Source: Paenibacillus terricola
GTDB lineage: Bacteria; Bacillota; Bacilli; Paenibacillales; Paenibacillaceae
Assembly: GCF_014779765.1 (NCBI RefSeq)
Contig: NZ_JACXZA010000004.1
Coordinates: 310,001 to 374,000, forward strand
DNA length: 64,000 bases
Reading direction: 5' to 3'
Part shown: positions 25,162 to 32,928 of the stretch, in pieces
How positions within the stretch are numbered: position 1 is the first letter of the stretch
Layout: each line of letters begins with the position of its first letter
Program-made: the position numbers and the translations under genes
Notes under the pieces: generated by a model
The model's database searches: none
What the model was told of the DNA's origin: nothing
Seen by the model: the letters and a program-made list of their open reading frames with translations, nothing else

Positions 25162-26409
25162 ATGGACGTGGGAGACTGGATTAAGAGGCTGTCACAGCCG
25201 AAACTTAGATCGGCCTTATTTGTAATTATGCTGCTCGTACTTGTTGGGGCGGTGTATCGGTTCAATCGGCTGGATGAGTTTTCTTATAACGAAACAGGGG
25301 GCACCTCCTATATTCGTTATGAGAAGGCCCGAGTAGTGGAGATAACGGATGAACAACTGGAGAAGGATCCGAAGATCAGCGGCCTGTACCACGGAACGCA
25401 GCAGCTGACGCTAAGGCTGTTGAGCGGGGAGCACAAGGGCGAGACCGTATCGGTCACGAACTATCTAAGCACAATGTACAACGTACATGCGAAGCCGGGG
25501 ATGAAGCTGATCGTTGATGTCGATTCGGCGAACCAAGACCGATACACTGTAACCGTTTATAGCTATTATCGAGCGCCGCTGTTGTACGGTATGGTCGGCA
25601 TATTCCTCGCATTTCTGTGGGCGATTGGGGGGAAGAAGGGACTTAAGTCAGCCGCCGGCCTTGTTCTTACGTTCGCTAGCATCGTGTTCTTGTTTATACC
25701 GATGCTGTACCGTGGATACTCGCCGATGCTGGCAGCCATCTTGGTTGTGACGATTACGATTGTTTTCACCTTGCTACTGCTAGATGGATGGAGCTCGAAG
25801 TCGATATCAGCGATCCTCGGCACGATGATTGGGGTTGTCCTGGCGGGTGTGCAGGCAAGCCTAGCAGGCGAGATGCTGCACATATCGGGCTTTAATACGC
25901 CGGATTCGGAGACGCTTATTCTAATCGCGGACAATACCGGTATGTCGGTAGGCGGGCTGTTGTTTGCGGGCATTCTGCTGGCAGCGCTTGGCGCCATTAT
26001 GGACGTGGGCATTACAGTTGCTTCCGCTGTCTATGAAGTGTACAAGACCAATCGGGAGCTTGGCTGGCGGTCATTGTTCCTGGCGGGCATGAACGTTGGC
26101 CGCGATATGATGGGGACGATGGCAACGACGCTCATTCTTGCGTTCACAGGCTCCTCGCTTATGTCCCTGATCGTGCTGTATGCGTACAAAGTTCCGTTCA
26201 CCCAGCTGGTGAACATGAACATGGTGACGATCGAGGTTCTTCAAGGCATTACCGGCAGCATCGGCGTCATTCTGACCGTTCCGATCGTGGCGCTTGTCTC
26301 GGCGAGGTTTATGCCGTATTATGACAGACTTCGGCAAGCGCAGCAGCTGCAGACAGGGGCGTCAGTGGACAAGCAGAATGTGCAGGAGCAGGAACATTCC
26401 ATCGCCTGA
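25162..26409 (+). CDS. YibE/F family membrane protein
   Basis: The 415-residue protein has one N-terminal membrane helix and an extracytoplasmic beta domain of about 110 residues (LRLLSGEHKGETVSVTNYLS). About seven more helices follow with the YibE/F signature around DNTGMSVGGLLFAG and GAIMDVGITVASAVYEV. The family is widespread in Bacillota; its function is not established and transport is presumed. The ATG at 25162 follows GCGGAGG closely; GTG at 25168 and an upstream TTG are alternatives. It diverges from the HupE-like gene. Confidence 0.85.
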   Translation: MDVGDWIKRLSQPKLRSALFVIMLLVLVGAVYRFNRLDEFSYNETGGTSYIRYEKARVVEITDEQLEKDPKISGLYHGTQQLTLRLLSGEHKGETVSVTNYLSTMYNVHAKPGMKLIVDVDSANQDRYTVTVYSYYRAPLLYGMVGIFLAFLWAIGGKKGLKSAAGLVLTFASIVFLFIPMLYRGYSPMLAAILVVTITIVFTLLLLDGWSSKSISAILGTMIGVVLAGVQASLAGEMLHISGFNTPDSETLILIADNTGMSVGGLLFAGILLAALGAIMDVGITVASAVYEVYKTNRELGWRSLFLAGMNVGRDMMGTMATTLILAFTGSSLMSLIVLYAYKVPFTQLVNMNMVTIEVLQGITGSIGVILTVPIVALVSARFMPYYDRLRQAQQLQTGASVDKQNVQEQEHSIA

Positions 26410-26439
26410 GGCTAATTGGGATAGAGGTGTGTATAAAGT

Positions 26440-26469
26440 CCTCTATCTGGCGATTAGGCGAGATAGAGG
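26440..26469. repeat. Hairpin in trailer
   Basis: CCTCTATCT (26440-26448) and AGATAGAGG (26461-26469) form a perfect 9-bp stem. A further copy of ATAGAGG lies at 26431-26437, so alternative pairings are possible. No T-run follows. Confidence 0.5.
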
Positions 26470-26538
26470 AGAGAAGTGCACCTCTTCCGTATAAGCAGAG
26501 GGCGGCCTTCCCGCCTGCGAATGTGAGAAACTAATAGC

Positions 26539-26575
26539 GACCGAGCTCCAATTGGAGCTCGGTCGTCTTTGTTTT
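26539..26575 (+). terminator. Rho-independent terminator
   Basis: A perfect 26-bp palindrome (26539-26564, centre CCAATTGG) is followed by GTCTTTGTTTT. It ends the yibE/F-like transcript. The rest of 26410-26738 holds only the trailer hairpin and the next promoter. Confidence 0.85.
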
Positions 26576-26690
26576 CGGTAACATACTAAACTGCGCGTTT
26601 AGGACCTAAGTAGCAATTAAATTTAGGGATAAAGTCTCGTCTTGCTCATACTCAATTCCTCTATAATAAGAATAAGATCATTTCGACATA

Positions 26691-26718
26691 TTGTGCGAAT
26701 AACTTACATAATTATACT
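26691..26718 (+). promoter_or_regulatory. Probable sigma-A promoter
   Basis: TTGTGC (26691-26696) and TATACT (26713-26718) have a 16-bp spacer. They lie 20 bp before the coiled-coil gene and its GGTGAGGGG ribosome site. Confidence 0.5.
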
Positions 26719-26738
26719 TATAAGGTGAGGGGCAGGAC

Positions 26739-27452
26739 ATGAGGTCTCCTTTTTTTAAAAAGAAAGATTCATCACCCGTTAAAGAAACGGACCCGCAACT
26801 GAATAGACCGGAACTAGAAGAAGAGCCCCAGACGAAGTCGGAGGACGCTCTTGTCTATTCGGCTGCCGCCGAAGAGGAACCGTCACCGCTTGCGACGTCG
26901 ATCAACAAGACGCATATGGACAAACGCTCGCTCGATCTCGTATTCGCCGTTGAGCAGGTCATCCAGGCTAGACAGCATGCAGAACGGAACCTACAAGAGC
27001 TGCAGGATCGGCTGACGCATTCCAGTGGTTATGTGGACCGCTTGAACCGTGAGGTGAAAGCGCTCAATCAAGTGATCAGCGACCGCGAGAAGAACATTCT
27101 CGAGCTCGAGCGCAAGCTGACGGACAAGAACCTGAAGGTTGATCAAGCGATGGAAGATTATCGCGAGTTGCAAGGCACGCTGACAGGGGAAATCGAAGAA
27201 ATGAAGAACGCGATCGAGCTTGAGCAGCAGAAGTACGGCAGCCTGCTGCAGAAACATAATGAAGCACTGGCCGATAAGGTGAAAGTGATCAATGAATTTG
27301 AGGACAAGCTGAACAGGCTTGAGGTTGAGAATACCCACCTGAAGCAGAAGTACGAAGCGATGCGCGAAGAGAAGACCTACTTGGCGAATATGATCAGCGA
27401 TTTCACAAGCCGAATGTCCGCGCCGCTTGGACAAGGAAAGAGCAACAGCTAA
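26739..27452 (+). CDS. Cytoplasmic coiled-coil protein of unknown function
   Basis: The 237-residue soluble protein has a charged, disordered N-terminus (about 1-55, Glu/Pro-rich). A long coiled coil follows (about 65-225) with clear heptads such as VDRLNREVKALNQVISDREK. The last 15 residues are unstructured. I do not recognise a family. It precedes the membrane-anchored polysaccharide deacetylase by 75 bp on the same strand. That deacetylase has an unusual cytoplasmic domain, so the two could interact; this is inference. Confidence 0.78.
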   Translation: MRSPFFKKKDSSPVKETDPQLNRPELEEEPQTKSEDALVYSAAAEEEPSPLATSINKTHMDKRSLDLVFAVEQVIQARQHAERNLQELQDRLTHSSGYVDRLNREVKALNQVISDREKNILELERKLTDKNLKVDQAMEDYRELQGTLTGEIEEMKNAIELEQQKYGSLLQKHNEALADKVKVINEFEDKLNRLEVENTHLKQKYEAMREEKTYLANMISDFTSRMSAPLGQGKSNS

Positions 27453-27527
27453 TAATAATTGAATAGTAACGGTTCCTTGTCATGATAGATGAATGTGGAG
27501 AAACGGCAAGGGGAGGACGAGGGCTCT

Positions 27528-28973
27528 ATGGCACATAATACGATTCCGATGGTTGAGCTGTTATCGCTCAAGCAATCGTCTAACCGTTACCAGATGGAGA
27601 TCGCGATTACCCGCGGGGGCGGAGAAGCGCACATCGATTGGTTTGAGCTGGACGATTTCACATATGGCCAGCTGTCTCTACTGCACATGGAAGACTATCG
27701 AATGCGATTGTCGCTGTATGCCAAATGGGATCCGTACAAGCGGCATTACTATAGCACGATCGTTCGAATGAAAGGTACTTTCCAGGAGACGCTGTATTTT
27801 ATTTGTTCTAACACCTACATACAAGGGTTGTCTGAGCTGCGGAAGAAGTTGTCCGAAGAACAGCCTGTAACAGCGTCGAGTACGCCAGAGGCAGATCAAG
27901 CTGTTAATTCGACAGCGCCTGCAGCCGAATTAATGTCCAAGCAGCTGGCTAAACAGCTTTCCCGTAGAAGGATGCTGCAGCGAAGCCACGGCTTGCTCTG
28001 GAAAGCCTCGCTGTTAAGCTTGGTGCTGCTGCTCGCGATGATGTTCCGCATGCAGGAGTTGTCGTTCGTCGATAAGCTTGATGCAATCAATGAGCATTCC
28101 TCGCAATCGGCCCGGACAAGCTATCCATCAATGGTGGTTGAGGCTGCTGTCAACGTACACGCAGCGGGTGCGGGTTCGGCTAACAAAGTGCAGATCGAAC
28201 CGTTTGACACCGCAGTGCCCCAATCGGGAACGTCAGGAGCAGCGAAGCCGGACTCCAAGACTGACGATGTGCAGACGGGCGAGCAGCAGCCTTCGAAGGA
28301 GCAACCCTCTGCGGGAGAGAAGCAGCCCGCGAAGACGGAAGAGCCGCCGAAGCAGACGAAGGAAGCAGCGAGCAATGCGAGTGTGCAGCTTCAGGAATTG
28401 AAGTCGGATGGGTATACGTATAGTTTGCCCAAAGGGTATGTGGCCTTAACTTTCGACGACGGTCCTTCGGCGTACACGAAGCAGATCGTCGATATTTTGA
28501 AGGACAATGGGATTGCTGGAACGTTCCTCTTTATAGGGAAGAACGCAAGCCGTCATCAAGAAGAGGTCCGCTATGCAGTTGAGCAAGGCATGTCCGTGGG
28601 CAACCATTCCTGGGACCACAGCAAGCTGACGAAGCTGAGCGATAAGTCGAAGCTGGCGAACATTGCGCAGACGAATGAAGAGCTGATAAGCAATGGAGCA
28701 GAACAGGTAACATTGTTCCGGCCGCCATACGGTCTCATTAACAGCGCGCTTGCTGCGCAGGTGAAGAAGCAGAATATGAAGGTGCTCATGTGGAATCGCG
28801 ACCCGGAGGATTGGAATGCGGACACGCGTGATGAAATTTTAGATTATTTCGAAAAGGTTAATCCTTCTGGTGGTATCTACGTGCTGCATGAGAAGAAGCA
28901 TACGGTTGAGGCGCTTCCTGCTATTATCGAATACTTAAATAAGAAAAAGTTGAAATTCGTTATTTTCAAATAA
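27528..28973 (+). CDS. Membrane-anchored polysaccharide deacetylase with N-terminal cytoplasmic domain
   Basis: The 481-residue protein starts at ATG 27528 (GGGGAGG upstream). Residues 1-110 form a soluble domain that I do not recognise. A membrane helix (about 157-174) is followed by an extracytoplasmic Pro/Lys/Glu-rich linker (about 215-285) and a C-terminal NodB domain (about 300-481). All NodB motifs are present: TFDDGP (308), HSWDHS, RPPYG, a DPEDW Trp and a late LHE segment. It should remove N-acetyl groups from peptidoglycan or another wall glycan. The cytoplasmic N-domain is unusual for this family and may receive an intracellular signal. Confidence 0.88.
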   Translation: MAHNTIPMVELLSLKQSSNRYQMEIAITRGGGEAHIDWFELDDFTYGQLSLLHMEDYRMRLSLYAKWDPYKRHYYSTIVRMKGTFQETLYFICSNTYIQGLSELRKKLSEEQPVTASSTPEADQAVNSTAPAAELMSKQLAKQLSRRRMLQRSHGLLWKASLLSLVLLLAMMFRMQELSFVDKLDAINEHSSQSARTSYPSMVVEAAVNVHAAGAGSANKVQIEPFDTAVPQSGTSGAAKPDSKTDDVQTGEQQPSKEQPSAGEKQPAKTEEPPKQTKEAASNASVQLQELKSDGYTYSLPKGYVALTFDDGPSAYTKQIVDILKDNGIAGTFLFIGKNASRHQEEVRYAVEQGMSVGNHSWDHSKLTKLSDKSKLANIAQTNEELISNGAEQVTLFRPPYGLINSALAAQVKKQNMKVLMWNRDPEDWNADTRDEILDYFEKVNPSGGIYVLHEKKHTVEALPAIIEYLNKKKLKFVIFK

Positions 28974-28987
28974 ACAATGATTTCTGT

Positions 28988-29022
28988 AAGAGTCCGCTGC
29001 CCGTCAGGGTGGCGGATTTTTT
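28988..29022 (+). terminator. Rho-independent terminator
   Basis: A TCCGC...GCGGA stem with an inner CCC/GGG pairing is followed by six T. It ends the deacetylase gene. Confidence 0.8.
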
Positions 29023-29031
29023 GTTGCAGCC

Positions 29032-29910
29032 TTAGGATAGCAGGCCTCGCACATACCGAGGAAGCACGAAGGCTGAGCGGAATAGTTCTGGTGTTATATA
29101 CTTGGCGTCTTCATCACGCAGGCGCGACAGGTCAGCGTCGAGAGGTTCGTATTGCTTCGATGCAAGTGTGAAGCTCCATATCCCGCCAGGGAAGGATGGG
29201 ATGAAGCAGAGGTAGGTACGCACGATCGGGAAAAGCCGCTGCAAACTGCGTACAGTGCTGCGCAAGGTGCTGCCATTGTAATAAGGTGATCCTGATTGAA
29301 TGACGACGATGCCGTCATCGCTCAAGCTGTCATGGACGTATTGATAGAAGGCTGGTTTATATAGCGTAATAGCCGGGCCATAAGGGTCGGAACGATCGAT
29401 CAGCAATACATCGAACGCTTTCTTGCGCGCTTGAATCCAGCGGTAGCCGTCCGCGTAAGTTAACTGCACACGCTTATCGTTGGCAACGACAGCGGCGTTC
29501 GGCATCCATGTTTTGCACACCTCAATCACGCGTTGGTCGATCTCTGCAATTTCAATATGCTCCACGGTGTTGTATTTCAGCGCTACGCTTGCCGGTCCGC
29601 AATCGCCGCCGCCGATCATAGCGATTCGCTTAGGTGCAGGATGCGTCACCATCGGAATATGAGTAATCATCTCGTTGTAGACGAACCCGTCCTTCGTTGT
29701 TACTTGCGGTGTCCCGTCCAGCACGAACATTCGGCCAAAGCCCTTGGTCTCGACGATGCTGATCTCTTGATAGGCGGATTGCTCGTAGTGCAGAAGCTGC
29801 TCGACTAGATAACCTGTCTCCATGTGAAGCTGGGGAAGGTCGTCCCACAGCCACAGCTCGCCGTTCGGCTCCTTCAGAAAGCCAGTTAATGATGATTTCT
29901 TGTTCGTCAT
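29032..29910 (-). CDS. Spermidine synthase-like aminopropyltransferase
   Basis: The 292-residue protein has the polyamine-synthase layout: an N-terminal beta domain with QEISIVETKGFGRMFVLDG, then a Rossmann methyltransferase-like domain with GGGDCGPA (100-107), EIAEIDQRVIEVC and DVLLIDRSDPYGPA. It would transfer an aminopropyl group from decarboxylated SAM to a diamine. The usual GGGDGG has Cys104 in place of Gly, and the DSTDP-type motif reads DRSDPYGPA, so the substrate may differ from putrescine. It is monocistronic. Confidence 0.83.
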   Translation of the reverse strand: MTNKKSSLTGFLKEPNGELWLWDDLPQLHMETGYLVEQLLHYEQSAYQEISIVETKGFGRMFVLDGTPQVTTKDGFVYNEMITHIPMVTHPAPKRIAMIGGGDCGPASVALKYNTVEHIEIAEIDQRVIEVCKTWMPNAAVVANDKRVQLTYADGYRWIQARKKAFDVLLIDRSDPYGPAITLYKPAFYQYVHDSLSDDGIVVIQSGSPYYNGSTLRSTVRSLQRLFPIVRTYLCFIPSFPGGIWSFTLASKQYEPLDADLSRLRDEDAKYITPELFRSAFVLPRYVRGLLS

Positions 29911-30022
29911 GTCTTATCAATCCCTCCGTCATGCTGTCATCCAAGATCGGGTTTTGTCCCAACGCTCCTACTATATGAAACAATTAATAGATTCGTATGG
30001 GCAGTAATGGAGAGTTGTATGT

Positions 30023-30059
30023 AAAAAAAGCAACCGACAGATTGGGATCTGCCGACTGC
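30023..30059 (-). terminator. Rho-independent terminator (second of two)
   Basis: A stem of about 12 bp (30059-30048 with 30041-30030) is followed by seven T on the minus strand. It lies 50 bp beyond the ndh terminator and acts as a backup. Confidence 0.78.
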
Positions 30060-30109
30060 TGATAACGTATAATGGCCAGACGTTCTGTTACTGGAACCGC
30101 ATAACCGCA

Positions 30110-30143
30110 ACAAAAACGCCAGTGAGCAATAGCTCACTGGCGT
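30110..30143 (-). terminator. Rho-independent terminator of ndh
   Basis: A perfect 12-bp stem (30143-30132 with 30127-30116) with a four-base loop is followed by five T on the minus strand. Confidence 0.92.
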
Positions 30144-30154
30144 GATTCATTGAA

Positions 30155-31336
30155 TTAGTGTGCGAGTGCGAACAGGCCGTTGATGTGCGACAGGTAACGG
30201 ATGTTCGAAGCTTCTTTCATCAGCGAAGCAGGCAGACCTTTAAGCTGCGTGTTGTTGCCGCCGATGGAGCCTACGCCGTCTTTGCGGCCAAGGCTTGCGA
30301 GCGTACCGGAGAAGACAGGATTGAACTTCTCCATAGCGCCGCCACGGATTGCTGCTGCCAGGTTCACGCCAACGAGCTCACCCATTTGCCATGCCAGCTG
30401 TGCCGTAGGCGGGTAAGGACGTTCGCTGCCCTCTGGGAATACAACCGCGCAGTCGCCTGCGAGGAATACGTTCGCGTGCGAAGTCGATTGCAGCGTAGCC
30501 GTAACCGTGGAACGACCGCGATCTTCTGCGAGTCCGCAGCTGCCGACAATCGGGTTGCCTTTAACGCCGCCCGTCCAGATGATTGTGTTGGAGGCGATAG
30601 TGCTGCCGTCCTTGAGCGATACGGTGTCTTTTGTTGCTTCCGTAATCGCAACGCCTGTCAGGAATTTGATGCCGCGTTTCGTCAGGCTCTCAACCGAACG
30701 CTCGATGAGCGGTTTCGGCAGCATTGGGAGAATGCTTGGGCCAGCTTCTACGCAGTAGATGCTGATGTCATTGAAGTCAATGCCTTTGCTGCGGCAGATC
30801 TCTGGCAGTTTGTCAGCGAATTCGCCAACGAGCTCAACGCCCGTCAGGCCGCCGCCGCCAACAACGATCGTAGCGTCTTTCTTGTCGCCCGATTTCTTGT
30901 AAGCGTCAAGACGTGCTTCAACGTGAGCGCGGATTTTGTTCGCGTCATTCGCCGATTTCAGCACGAGGCTGTTCTCTTCAAGGCCTGGGATACCGAAGTA
31001 GTTCGTTTCGCTGCCGAGTGCGACAACGAGGTAATCGTACTTCAGCGTGGAGCCGCCATCGAGAACGACTTGGTTCTCGTTCGGGTTGATGTTCTTAACG
31101 GAATCAACCAGTACGTTGATGCCTTTGCTGCCCAGCAGTTTATTAAGTGGAAGCGCCACGGCGCCTTCTTTAATCGTGCCGCCAGCAAGACGGTGAAGCT
31201 CAGTAATAATTTGGTGTGTAGAGAAACGGTTTACAACCGTAATGGTTGCTTCAGCAGGAGACAGTTCCTTGCGTGCGGACAGCGCTGCAAGGACGCCGCC
31301 GTAACCGCCGCCCAGAATCAAAATTTGTTTCGACAT
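30155..31336 (-). CDS. ndh: Type II NADH dehydrogenase
   Basis: This monotopic flavoprotein passes electrons from NADH to menaquinone without proton pumping. The 393-residue product has an N-terminal FAD-binding GGGYGG motif, an NADH-binding VGGGGLTGVELVGE motif (about 158-171), and the second FAD motif FLAGDCAV near residue 300. The quinone-site AQ motif appears as TAQLAWQMGE. The ATG at 31336 is chosen because GGAGG lies six bases upstream. It follows a DUF1641 gene, the same pair as B. subtilis yjlC-ndh, where the Rex redox sensor represses the operon. Confidence 0.93.
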   Translation of the reverse strand: MSKQILILGGGYGGVLAALSARKELSPAEATITVVNRFSTHQIITELHRLAGGTIKEGAVALPLNKLLGSKGINVLVDSVKNINPNENQVVLDGGSTLKYDYLVVALGSETNYFGIPGLEENSLVLKSANDANKIRAHVEARLDAYKKSGDKKDATIVVGGGGLTGVELVGEFADKLPEICRSKGIDFNDISIYCVEAGPSILPMLPKPLIERSVESLTKRGIKFLTGVAITEATKDTVSLKDGSTIASNTIIWTGGVKGNPIVGSCGLAEDRGRSTVTATLQSTSHANVFLAGDCAVVFPEGSERPYPPTAQLAWQMGELVGVNLAAAIRGGAMEKFNPVFSGTLASLGRKDGVGSIGGNNTQLKGLPASLMKEASNIRYLSHINGLFALAH

Positions 31337-31403
31337 GTCCATCCTCCATTCGTACTCAACGGCTTTCGTTGGTTGTGGATCTTCAATCATGGTGCTGCGA
31401 AGC

Positions 31404-31796
31404 TTATTTCCGTTCAGCCAGTACGCTCAAGAAAGCTTGCGCGAAACGAAGCGTTTTTTGAACTTCCGGATCTTTCAGCATTTTGAGCATGCCGAACAGA
31501 CCAACCGTCGTCGTATCCGCTTGTGCACGTTCATTAGCTTCCATAGCTGCTGCAGCGATGCCTTTTGCTTTCTCCGTTACAGGTGTTACGAATTCGCCAA
31601 TGCCGTGCGCGAAGTCGTTGATAAGCACCTTATCCGTAGCGATGTTGTACGCGAAGTCATACGCCTTCGTGAGCGTAGTCACCATCTCTGCCAGTTTAGG
31701 CAGATTATCCACCAATACAGTCAGGGATTGCTGGATTTCTGGATTCGTCAATTGTTCAAGCACGTCTAACGGTTTGGATTCAACAGATTGCGACAT
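31404..31796 (-). CDS. DUF1641 protein (YjlC-like)
   Basis: The 130-residue soluble helical protein has the DUF1641 pattern: repeated short helices (LEQLTNPEIQQSLTVLVDNLPKL) and a C-terminal GLFGMLKMLKDPEVQKTLRFAQAFL. DUF1641 proteins accompany type II NADH dehydrogenases and formate dehydrogenases, but their role is not established. AAAGGAGG precedes the ATG. It is the first gene of a two-gene operon with ndh, 67 bp upstream of it. Confidence 0.9.
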   Translation of the reverse strand: MSQSVESKPLDVLEQLTNPEIQQSLTVLVDNLPKLAEMVTTLTKAYDFAYNIATDKVLINDFAHGIGEFVTPVTEKAKGIAAAAMEANERAQADTTTVGLFGMLKMLKDPEVQKTLRFAQAFLSVLAERK

Positions 31797-31876
31797 GAGA
31801 ACGTCCTCCTTTACGTTGAAGTGGGTTAGGTTTTAGTCTTCTCGATTGTGCCAATCACTAACGCGTATCATGTGCT

Positions 31877-32010
31877 ACATAGTTTGCAACATTTTTCACA
31901 AAAGAAATCGCAGCATAGGCGTTGTTCTCGGTGAATGGCAAAATGCTTTAGCGACGATGACCTAATCGGTTTGTATACCTATGTTATATAGTTTACACCT
32001 TTTTGTTTCG
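31877..32010. promoter_or_regulatory. Upstream region of yjlC-ndh with two similar AT-rich boxes
   Basis: Two related segments lie about 109 bp apart: CATAGTTTGCAACATTTTTC (from 31878) and TATAGTTTACACCTTTTTGT (from 31987). On the minus strand the first includes TTGTGAAAAATGTTGCAA, a degenerate match to Rex-type TTGTGA...TCACAA sites. They may be operators for redox control of ndh. The 31797-32157 spacer otherwise holds no gene. Confidence 0.35.
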
Positions 32011-32157
32011 AAATTAAAAAGATTTTTTCAAAATGAAAAGTATTTTTAATGCAAACGGTAACATTATGCATAAGTGTTACTTCCAGGACCATACTATGAC
32101 GGGTTTTTCCAAACACATCAAAAACGTATTAGGATTAGGATCAGGGAGATGACCGCC

Positions 32158-32844
32158 ATGAAACCATGGATGACGTTTACAGCAGCGGCGTTGATCGCCG
32201 CTTCGATCGCGCCGTCGATATCGAATGCCGCAGTAAAGTCGGAAGGAATGAAGGTTTCCATGCAGCTCGCGCCTACCGCAGATGCACGGCAGCAGGTTCT
32301 GACGCAGTCGGCTGTTCAGTTCTCCAAAGAGATGCGGAGGTTATGGATCGAGCATATCTTATGGACAGGCTCATACATCGTTAGCGCGATCTCCGGATTG
32401 GAAGACCAGCAGCAAGTGCTTTCGCGGCTTCTGCGCAATCAGCAGGATATCGGGAATCTATTCAAGCCGTATTACGGCGATGCAGTAGGCAATCAGCTGA
32501 CTACTTTGCTTCAGCAGCATATTATGCTCGCGGGCAAGGTGGTTGATGCAGCGAAGGCAGGCAATACGGCCGACCTGAACAAATATAATGCGGAGTGGCA
32601 TAAGAATGCGGACGACATCGCCCGTTTCTTGGCGGCGGCCAATCCGAGTTGGGGCTTTAAATGGCTGCAGGATATGCTGTATACGCATCTGAAGCTGATC
32701 ACAGACCAAGTCGTCGCGCGGCTGAAGAAGGATTGGGAAGGGGACATTCACGCCATCGACCAGAACGAGGCGCATATGCTCCAATTCGCCGATGTATTGT
32801 CAGACGGTATCGTGAAGCAGTTTCCGAAGCAATTTCAGCAATAA
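32158..32844 (+). CDS. Secreted helical protein of unknown function
   Basis: The 228-residue protein has a signal peptide (about 1-25, ending SNA) and a mature part that is almost entirely helical (VQFSKEMRRLWIEHILWTG, LLRNQQDIGNLFKPYYGD, LTTLLQQHIMLAGKVVDAA), suggesting a four-helix bundle. I do not recognise a named family, and no metal or catalytic motif is evident. The ATG at 32158 is chosen because GGGAG lies upstream. A very strong bidirectional terminator follows. It is a single-gene unit. Confidence 0.78.
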   Translation: MKPWMTFTAAALIAASIAPSISNAAVKSEGMKVSMQLAPTADARQQVLTQSAVQFSKEMRRLWIEHILWTGSYIVSAISGLEDQQQVLSRLLRNQQDIGNLFKPYYGDAVGNQLTTLLQQHIMLAGKVVDAAKAGNTADLNKYNAEWHKNADDIARFLAAANPSWGFKWLQDMLYTHLKLITDQVVARLKKDWEGDIHAIDQNEAHMLQFADVLSDGIVKQFPKQFQQ

Positions 32845-32874
32845 ACGTACTCGCCTGCGCCGCGTAAAATAACG

Positions 32875-32916
32875 AATAACAAGAGGGCCCTCTGATGATG
32901 GCCCTCTTGTTATTTT
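32875..32916. terminator. Bidirectional rho-independent terminator
   Basis: A perfect 15-bp stem (32875-32889 with 32900-32914) is flanked by TTTT on the plus strand and A-rich sequence on the other side. It separates convergent genes. Confidence 0.93.
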
Positions 32917-32928
32917 GTAAAAGCTCAA

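Noticed and set aside
30158-31486. 442-codon open frame on the plus strand
   Set aside because: It is the antisense shadow of ndh, whose frame has clear FAD and NADH motifs and a ribosome site.
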